Assembly: GCF_904849725.1 (NCBI RefSeq)
Contig: NC_058520.1
Span: forward strand, 540,134,083-540,198,082
Direction: 5' to 3'
DNA: 64,000 nucleotides
Source: Hordeum vulgare subsp. vulgare
Taxonomy: Eukaryota > Streptophyta > Magnoliopsida > Poales > Poaceae
A program made the position numbers and the translations under genes. Shown here piece after piece: positions 58,201 through 64,000 of this stretch (positions within the stretch are counted from its first letter, which is position 1; every line of letters begins with the position of its first letter). The notes beneath the pieces are model-generated. The model was given only the letters and a program-made list of their open reading frames with translations. It made no database searches and was not told where the DNA came from.

Positions 58201-59107
58201 CAAAGCATTTGGGTTTATACAAGTGGTTGGAGAATCTTGTATTTACAAGAAAGTGAGTGGGAGCTCTGTGGCGTTTCTAATATTATATGTGGATGACATA
58301 TTGCTGATTGGAAACAACGTGGAGTTTTTAGAGAGCATAAAGGATTACTTGAATAAGAGTTTCTCTATGAAGGACCTAGGAGAAGCTGCTTACATTCTAG
58401 GCATTAAGATCTATAGGGATAGATCAAAACGCCTGATAGGACTTTCACAAAGCACATACCTTGATAAAGTTTTGAAGAGGTTCAAAATGGAACAGTCCAA
58501 GAAAGGGTTCTTGCCAGTTTTACAAGGTGCGAGATTGAGTAAGACTCAGTGCCCAGCAACCGATGAAGATAGAGAGCATATGCGCTCCGTCCCCTATGCT
58601 TCAGCCATAGGTTCTATCATGTATGCAATGCTGTGTACTAGACCGGATGTTAGCCTGGCCATAAGTATGGTAGGTAGGTTCCAGAGTAATCCAGGAGTGG
58701 ATCACTGGACAGCGGTCAAGAATATCCCGAAGTACCTGAAAAGGACTAAGGAGATGTTTCTCGTGTATGGAGGTGACGAAGAGCTCGCCGTAAAAGGTTA
58801 CGTCGATGCAAGCTTTGACACAGATCCGGACGACTCTAAGTCGCAAACTGGATACGTATTTATTCTTAATGGGGGTGCGGTAAGCTGGTGCAGTTCCAAG
58901 CAAAGCGTCGTAGCAGATTCTACATGTGAAGCGGAGTACATGGCTGCCTCGGAGGCGGCTAAGGAGGGTGTCTGGATGAAGCAGTTCATGACGGATCTTG
59001 GAGTGGTGCCAAGCGCACTGAATCCAATAACCTTGTTCTGTGATAACACGGGTGCCATTGCCTTAGCAAAGGAACCACGGTTTCACAAGAAGACCAGACA
59101 CATATAA
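55289..59107 (+). CDS. BARE-1 Gag-Pol polyprotein, C-terminally truncated
   Basis: 1272 codons open from MAHATVTLNFNTFLEKSKL, the usual BARE-1 start. Domains in order: Gag (1-250), zinc knuckle CYYCKGMGHWKRNC (about 252-265), protease WVFDTGSVAHIC with catalytic Asp 302, integrase zinc site (WHCRLGHIG ... CEPCLMGK, about 436-475) and catalytic core Asp500, Asp563, Glu599 (35-residue spacing between the last two), RT with YVDD at 1000-1003, and RNase H beginning at GYVDASFD (Asp 1173) and running to HKKTRHI. The TAA at 59105-59107 is premature: the same frame continues for 53 codons to a natural TAA at 59267-59269, with RRFNLIRDYVEGED and VADPLTKPLPRPKH as in full-length relatives. The loss removes the end of RNase H, so activity is uncertain. 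All other catalytic residues are present. Confidence 0.97.
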   Translation: MAHATVTLNFNTFLEKSKLKDDGSNFVDWARNLKLILQAGKKDYVLNAALGDEPPATADQDVKNAWLARKEDYSIVQCAVLYGLEPGLQRRFERHGAFEMFQELKFIFQKNARIERYETSDKFYACKMEENSSVSEHVLKMSGYSNRLAELGIELPQEAITDRILQSLPPSYKGFVLNYNMQGMNKSPGELFAMLKVAESELRKEHQVLMVNKTTSFKRNGKGKKDNSKKSGKPVANLTKKLKAGPKPETECYYCKGMGHWKRNCPKYLADKKAAKEKSGIFDIHVIDVYVTGSRSSAWVFDTGSVAHICNSKQELRNRRRLAKHEVTMRIGNGSKVDAIAVGTVSLQLPSGLVMNLNHCYLVPALSMNIISGSCLLRDGYSVKSENNGCSISMSNIFYGHAPNVRGLFILNLDSDTHIHNIETKRVRVNNDSAIFLWHCRLGHIGVKRMKKLHADGLLESLDFDSLDTCEPCLMGKMTKTPFSGTMERASDLLEIIHTDVCGPMSVEARSGYRYFLTFTDDLSRYGYVYLMKHKFETFEKFKQFQSEVEHHRNKKIKFLRSDRGGEYLSFEFGAHLRQCGIVSQLTPPGTPQCNGVSERHNRTLLEMVRSMMSLTNLPLSFWGYALETAAFTLNRAPSKSVKTTPYEMWYGKRPKLSILKVWGCDAYVKKIQPEKLEPKEEKCVFIGYPKVTVGYTFYLKSEGKVFVAKNGAFLEKEFLSRELSGRKIELDEVVEPLVPLDGGAGQGETSVVATPVEEEVNDDDHETLVQVFVEPRRSTRPRAAPEWYGNPVLSIMLLDNNEPANCEEAMVGPDSNKWLEAMKSEIGSMYENKVWTLEVLPEGRKAIQNKLIFKRKTDADGNVTVYKARLVAKGFSQVQGVDYDETFSPVAMLKSVRIMLAIAAFFDYEIWQMDVKTAFLNNFLKEELYMIQPEGFVDLKNANKVCKLQRSIYGLVQASRSWNKRFDEVIKAFGFIQVVGESCIYKKVSGSSVAFLILYVDDILLIGNNVEFLESIKDYLNKSFSMKDLGEAAYILGIKIYRDRSKRLIGLSQSTYLDKVLKRFKMEQSKKGFLPVLQGARLSKTQCPATDEDREHMRSVPYASAIGSIMYAMLCTRPDVSLAISMVGRFQSNPGVDHWTAVKNIPKYLKRTKEMFLVYGGDEELAVKGYVDASFDTDPDDSKSQTGYVFILNGGAVSWCSSKQSVVADSTCEAEYMAASEAAKEGVWMKQFMTDLGVVPSALNPITLFCDNTGAIALAKEPRFHKKTRHI

Positions 59108-59321
59108 CGACGCTTCAACCTCATCCGCGACTACGTCGAGGGAGAGGACGTAAATATATGCAAAGTGCACACGGATCTGAATGTAGCAGACCCGCTGACT
59201 AAACCTCTTCCACGGCCAAAGCATGATCAACACCAGAACTGTATGGGTGTTAGATTTATTACAATGTAATTCACATGATGATGTGAGGGCTAGATTATTG
59301 ACTCTAGTGCAAGTGGGAGAC
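59108..59321 (+). other. Residual RNase H tail and polypurine tract of element E
   Basis: 59108-59269 is the stranded C-terminal coding tail after the nonsense codon. 59311-59321 is the polypurine tract AAGTGGGAGAC directly before the 3' LTR. Confidence 0.88.
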
Positions 59322-61140
59322 TGTTGGAATTATGCCCTAGAGGCAATAATAAATATAGTTATTATTATAATTCCTGTATCAAGATAATCGTTTATTATCC
59401 ATGCTATAATTGTATTGAATGAAGACTCATTTACATGTGTGGATACATAGACCAAACACCGTCCCTAGCAAGCCTCTAGTTGGCTAGCCAGTTGATCAAA
59501 GATAGTCAGGGTCTTCTGATTATGAACAAGGTGTTGTTGCTTGATAACTGGATCACGTCATTAGGAGAATCACGTGATGGACTAGACCCAAACTAATAGA
59601 CGTAGCATGTTGATCGTGTCATTTTGTTGCTACTGTTTTCTGCGTGTCAAGTATTTATTCCTATGACCATGAGATCATATAACTCACTGACACCGGAGGA
59701 ATGCTTTGTGTGTATCAAACGTCGCAATGTAACTGGGTGACTATAAAGATGCTCTACAGGTATCTCCGAAGGTGTTAGTTGAGTTAGTATGGATCAAGAC
59801 TAGGATTTGTCACTCCGTGTGACGGAGAGGTATCTCGGGACCCACTCGGTAATACAACATCACACACAAGCCTTGCAAGCAATGTGACTTAGTGTAAGTT
59901 GCGGGATCTTGTATTACGGAACGAGTAAAGAGACTTGCCGGTAAACGAGATTGAAATAGGTATGCGGATATTGACGATCGAATCTCGGGCAAGTAACATA
60001 CCGAAGGACAAAGGGAATGACATACGGGATTATATGAATCCTTGGCACTGAGGTTCAAACGATAAGATCTTCGTAGAATATGTAGGATCCAATATGGGCA
60101 TCCAGGTCCCGCTATTGGATATTGACCAAGGAGTCTCTCGGGTCATGTCTACATAGTTCTCGAACCCGCAGGGTCTGCACACTTAAGGTTCGACGTTGTT
60201 TTATGCGTATTTGAGTTATATGGTTGGTTACCGAATGTTGTTCGGAGTCCCGGATGAGATCACGGACGTCACGAGGGTTTCCGGAATGGTCCGGAAACGA
60301 AGATTGATATATAGGATGACCTCATTTGATTACCGGAAGGTTTTCGGAGTTACCGGGAATGTACCGGGAATGACGAATGGGTTCCGGGAGTTCACCGGGG
60401 GGGCAACCCACCCCGGGGAAGCCCATAGGCCTCGTGGGTGGCACACCAGCCCTTAGTGGGCTGGTTGGACAGCCCAAGAGGGCCCTATGCACCTAGAGAA
60501 GAAAATCAAAGAGAAAGAAAAAAAAAGAGGAGGTGGGAAGGGAAGGAAGGACTCCCTCCCACCAAACCAAGTCCAACTCGGTTTGGGGGGGGGAACCTTC
60601 CCCCTTGGACTCGGCCGACCCCCTTGGGGCTCCTTGAGCCCCAAGGCAAGGCCCCCTCCCTCCCACCTATATATACGGAGGTTTTAGGGCTGATTTGAGA
60701 CGACTTTTCCACGGCAGCCCGACCACATACCTCCACGGTTTTTCCTCTAGATCGCGTTTCTACGGAGCTCGGGCGGAGCCCTGCTGAGACAAGGTCATCA
60801 CCAACCTCCGGAGCGCCGTCACGCTGCCAGAGAACTCTTCTACCTCTCTGTCTCTCTTGCTGGATCAACAAGGCCAAGATCATCGTCGAGCTGTACGTGT
60901 GCTGAACGCGGAGGTGCCGTCCGTTCGGTACTAGATCGTGGGACTGATCGCGGGATTGTTCGCGGGGCGGATCGAGGGACGTGAGGACGTTCCACTACAT
61001 CAACCGCGTTCACTAACGCTTCTGATGTACGGTCTACAAGGGTACGTAGATCACTCATCCCCTCTCGTAGATGGACATCACCATGATTGGTCTTTGTGCG
61101 CGTAGGAAATTTTTTGTTTCCCATGCGACGTTCCCCAACA
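59322..61140 (+). repeat. 3' LTR of element E
   Basis: 1819 bp, TGTTGGAATTATGCCC to CGTTCCCCAACA, followed by the duplicated GGGCT. TATA box at 60668-60675. Confidence 0.97.
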
Positions 61141-61145
61141 GGGCT

Positions 61146-61761
61146 TGAGTTTCTCAACAGGCCCATTTAACTTCGGCCCAAGTGGGCACGAGCTTATGAC
61201 GAAGATGGCCGAAGATATGGTCAAATGACAAGTAACATGGCAGAATGCTTCAACCGGGTGCTGAAGGGTGTCCGTGCGTTGCCGGTGACGGCAATAGTTC
61301 AATACACACTCGACAAGTTGAGAGCATACTTTCTAAAGTACTCGCAAGAAACGGATGATCAGATTGCGGGAGAGAACAAGACAAAGTACAAGTACCAGTT
61401 CCCACCAAAGGTTGACAAATGGATGGTATTTCAATCACGTAAGGCTGACTCCGAAAGGGCTACGTTGTACAACAACGAGGATTGGACATACCAAGTGAAT
61501 GAGCCCAGAGGAACGACAAACGATGGCCAGCAACACGGAAACAGGGCGTTCAAGGTATGTTTATCATTGTGTGATTGCTCTTGTGGGAGACCAACGTTGC
61601 TTCATCTCGCATGCTTGCATTTGTACACGGCAGCCCGCACTAGGAATGTGGACGTAAACCATCCACTAACCGTGAGGGAGTCCGAGTTCTCGATCATGAC
61701 CATGAAGCATACATGGGCTCCTAGGTTTGAACCATACTTTGACCAATCACAATGGCCTTAG
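61146..61761 (+). pseudogene. MuDR-type transposase, C-terminal part with SWIM zinc finger
   Basis: Continues in phase with the part ending at 52215. A stop (TAA, 61168-61170) interrupts it soon after the insertion. The following stretch has QMTSNMAECFNRVLKGVRALP (split here for length) with an acidic residue at the position where MULE transposases have a conserved Glu, so E probably separates the catalytic residues. The SWIM zinc finger is CSCGRPTLLHLACLH near 61577, in the usual place after the transposase core. The frame ends FDQSQWP at 61761, shorter than relatives that continue to a CCHC knuckle; whether that end is natural or a truncation is not known. Confidence 0.88.
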
Positions 61762-62048
61762 TCTTAGGCGCCAAACATGCTCTACTGCCAGCATCTCTTG
61801 TATTCCACAACACTTCTGCACACTTATTTCACAACATTTTCCATAGCACTTCTGCACACTTGTTTTCCACAGCACATTGATGCAAAGAAATTAACAGAAC
61901 TTAAGACACTCATATAGAAGCACATAATTCATAGAATTAAAACACAAATAGTGCAAATGGTTCACAACACCCACAAATAGTGCAAATGGTTCACAACACC
62001 CACAAGTGCAAATGGTTCACAACATCCACAAGTGCAAATGGCTCCGGT
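61762..62048. repeat. Intergenic stretch with a minisatellite
   Basis: A unit of 26-29 bp built on GTGCAAATGGTTCACAACA is repeated about 3.5 times at 61943-62045, directly beside the stop codon of the plant-mobile-domain pseudogene. CACTTCTGCACACTT occurs twice at about 61813 and 61847. The motif TTAGGCGCCA near 61763-61772 recalls the palindrome at the MULE left end. Confidence 0.75.
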
Positions 62049-63965
62049 TCACATCTTGGGGCCTCGTCCCCTCTTAGAAGCTAGCTTCTTTCTTCTCACA
62101 AGAGGCTCCGGTTCATTCAACTCATCGTCATTGTCATCGTCATCCTCATCGTCCATGCTTTTCATCCTTGACAAACAAGAGCCCCCGGCGACCGGGTTCT
62201 TTCCTTTGTGCGCATAATCATCCGGTGAGTACCGCTTAAATTCCTTCCTAGGCTTCAACATGTAAGCGGAGCGTTGGAAAGCCTTCAACGTCATTTCGTC
62301 CTCAACCTATGATGCGAAAACGATATCGTCATACATATGAAGGTTGAAAGTGCACAATGTATGATGGCTATGTCATACCTCTGGAGTGTCAACATCATCC
62401 TCTAAATGAGCTGTCGAGGTAATGTCACCATCGTCCATATGAGCTCCCGAAGGAGTTGAATCGTCTAGATTATTTCTTTGGGATGAACCGGATCTCGAAG
62501 GTGAAACATATTCAGGGTCACGGCAACCTAAAATGTTGGATAGGCGCCGCAACTTCTTGCCCTGTTTCTGTTAGATTGAAAGATAAATGACAGATATAAG
62601 GTACCGTATGTTGCATTCGTCGGCAAAATCTGAATAATGACACAACACCTTTATGAAAAGTCGAAGTGCAGATTCTCCTTTTTTTTCCTCCAGGTGTCTT
62701 GTCTAGAATAGCTTCGGTTTCATCAGCTTGTTTCTTGACCTCTTTGCGCTATGATCACAAGAAAATGACATGTAAGGCAAGTGCATATGTGTACTAGAAT
62801 TCATACTTAACATAGGGGGACACACTTACCACAAAGTTCGGGACAGGGGCGAAAGAAGTTTGGTACCCTTCACGAATTAGCTTGTTGTATTCGCCATGGG
62901 CAAGTGCATCGTACTCAGTGGGTTCTTCCAATATGTCCTCCTCGTAAGCCGACGAACAAATCTCGACACAAGTACTCTACTGAAACCATCTTACGTAGTT
63001 GTTGAATGCAAGCGGACAATGCTCGCGGGGCTGGGTTCCTTGCGTACTCGTAGCTGCGTGCACACTTTGCTCGAACATGATGACATAGTTCTTATGATGC
63101 TTGTGCCAATCCTTGATCTTTCGCCGCCTCCTCCTATCCAACCAGCCTTTTACAAAACCCATCAGTAGCTCGCTCAACACTAAACTCAAACATAGTTCTT
63201 TATTGTGCATGCTTTGTTACCTGTGAAGCTGTGTATCGGTGTCCACCCACTCCGGCGGATGTGGCTGAAACAACCCAAATTGATGCATCACACGATGCGG
63301 GAGATGAAACTCAACCGCCCAATTGCATATAAGGGGACAACGCATTAGCCAAAGATGTTTTTCCTACTGGCATATTGGATTGAGCTGGAATTTGTGTGCA
63401 TCACCAAAGCTTGGCCCGACACCATATGGTTGCCATTCCACCTACAGCACAGCATAAAAGGCACAATTCATTTTACTCACAACAAAAGCTGGGAGTCAAC
63501 TATGAGATGGTTACCTGCTCGGCGGTAAGCGAATCCATCTCATTGGTGTATTGCTTGTACAATAGATTCACATCGCTCGCCACCTCTGATACCACGTCCC
63601 ACTTGTAAGACCAGGTAGGAAGCCGTACAGGGTTGTCGTGGTCATCCCAGGTCTTCCACGTTGCGGCTTTATGGCGTCCAATAGGAAGGCGTTCCCAGCT
63701 CCATACCAAAAGTAAGAGCATACAACCACCAACTCCACCGTCCTTTGTGGACCTGCGACAAGCATCATCCAACTACAAGTAACAACAAACATGGATCAGT
63801 TTAGCAGAAAAGTATAAAACTGAACTTACTATTAACAATTTATTACGTGCCGGTACAAGTAGGCCAGTGCGGCCGAGCCCCAACTGAACTTGTTGTCGAA
63901 AACAGTCAATGCCTTCAGCCACATCCATGGAGCATTCTTGTCAGTGCCGTCAGCGAATATAGTCC
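62049..63965 (-). pseudogene. Plant mobile domain (PMD, MAIN/MAIL1-like) gene, 3' part, broken
   Basis: Seven exons with consistent GT/AG splice sites on the minus strand: 63965-63847, 63772-63515, 63441-63221, 63179-62830, 62748-62649, 62561-62379, 62306-62049. The N-terminus lies beyond the window. The first exons have the PMD core: FDNKFSWGSAALAYLYR, then DDACRRSTKDGG, LLLLVWSWERLPIGR and PLICNWAVEFHLPHRV. The last exon is acidic then basic, ending KLASKRGRGPKM. Two in-frame TAG codons break it (63366-63364 and 62979-62977). PMD proteins such as Arabidopsis MAIN and MAIL1 act in the nucleus in meristem maintenance and transposon silencing with a PP7-type phosphatase, and PMDs also occur in transposons. 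The copy is convergent with the MULE transposase. Splice sites are read by eye and unconfirmed. Confidence 0.85.
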
Positions 63966-64000
63966 TACATATCACATACCACATGTACACACGAGCATAT

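Larger units (their letters stand above)
52216..61140 (+). mobile_element. BARE-1: Element E: nearly intact BARE-1 Copia retrotransposon
   Basis: Complete structure: LTRs 52216-54033 and 59322-61140, primer site, leader, one long polyprotein frame and polypurine tract. Perfect target duplication GGGCT at 52211-52215 and 61141-61145. I count about 40 differences between the LTRs over 1.8 kb, about 2%. It lies in sense within the MULE transposase gene. The polyprotein closely resembles barley BARE-1. It is the only element here that could, apart from one nonsense codon, have encoded all its own proteins. Confidence 0.97.
49694..64000 (+). mobile_element. Mutator-like element (MULE), split by element E; right end outside the window
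   Basis: A MuDR-type transposase gene (50355-52215 and 61146-61761) lies to the right of a sharp break from element H at 49694, where sequence starting GCGCCACACT begins. This is the likely left terminus, but the right terminus and the expected 9-bp duplication lie beyond the window, so the extent is inferred. A convergent plant-mobile-domain pseudogene (62049-63965) lies to the right and may be cargo or a neighbour. BARE-1 element E interrupts the transposase. Confidence 0.72.

Overview
The window looks like nuclear DNA of a Triticeae grass (wheat, Aegilops, barley or rye). Almost all of it is a nest of transposable elements of the types that dominate those genomes: BARE-1/WIS/Angela Copia elements (LTRs starting TGTTGGAA and ending CCCCAACA), Athila-lineage Ty3/gypsy elements (LTRs starting TGATACGTCT, tRNA-Asp primer site), an L1-type LINE, a hAT-like MITE and a Mutator-like DNA transposon (MULE). 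I see no tRNA, rRNA, CRISPR array or intact cellular gene. The only gene outside ordinary transposon machinery is a broken plant-mobile-domain gene at the right edge.

Layout. 1-709: probable gypsy LTR fragment. 757-6045: 5'-truncated, decayed Angela/BARE-like element A with its 3' LTR. 6046-7109: gypsy LTR fragment (minus). 7110-7668 and 23122-23246: two halves of a gypsy fragment F, split by Athila-like element C (7669-23116, minus, target duplication GTCCC). C is itself split in its 3' LTR by Copia element B (7851-16471, minus, duplication GATGT). 23247-42442: BARE-like element G, carrying an L1 LINE in its 5' LTR (24444-29913), Athila-like element D in its gag (31795-40006, duplication GGCCC), and Athila-like element H at the start of its RT region (42443-49693, left duplication AAAGG; the right one is not visible). 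H has a 188-bp hAT-like MITE in its 5' LTR (43206-43393, duplication CTTGTAAT). From 49694 to the end of the window: a MULE whose transposase gene is split by a nearly intact BARE-1 element E (52216-61140, duplication GGGCT), followed by a convergent plant-mobile-domain pseudogene.

How the parts relate. E is the only element here with an almost complete polyprotein (Gag, protease, integrase, RT, RNase H); it lacks only a short C-terminal piece because of one nonsense codon. A and B share the same pol lesions, yet B's LTRs differ by only about 2%, so B's lineage probably moved with enzymes supplied by elements like E. C, D and H keep Gag or Gag-protease reading frames but no RT or integrase, so they too must depend on partners. 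LTR divergences counted by eye give a relative order: C (about 5% outside one patch) and H oldest, D about 4%, B and E about 2%.

The most unusual signals are: (1) LTRs of C and D that have absorbed a primer-binding site, so a PBS-like sequence lies inside each LTR and a second follows the LTR; (2) a patch of almost no divergence between C's two LTRs that ends within 14 bp of the B insertion, suggesting gene conversion bounded by the inserted element; (3) a shared Gag-protease scaffold with different N-terminal modules in C, D and H; (4) a MULE carrying or abutting a plant-mobile-domain gene, with two GC-rich palindromes at its left end.
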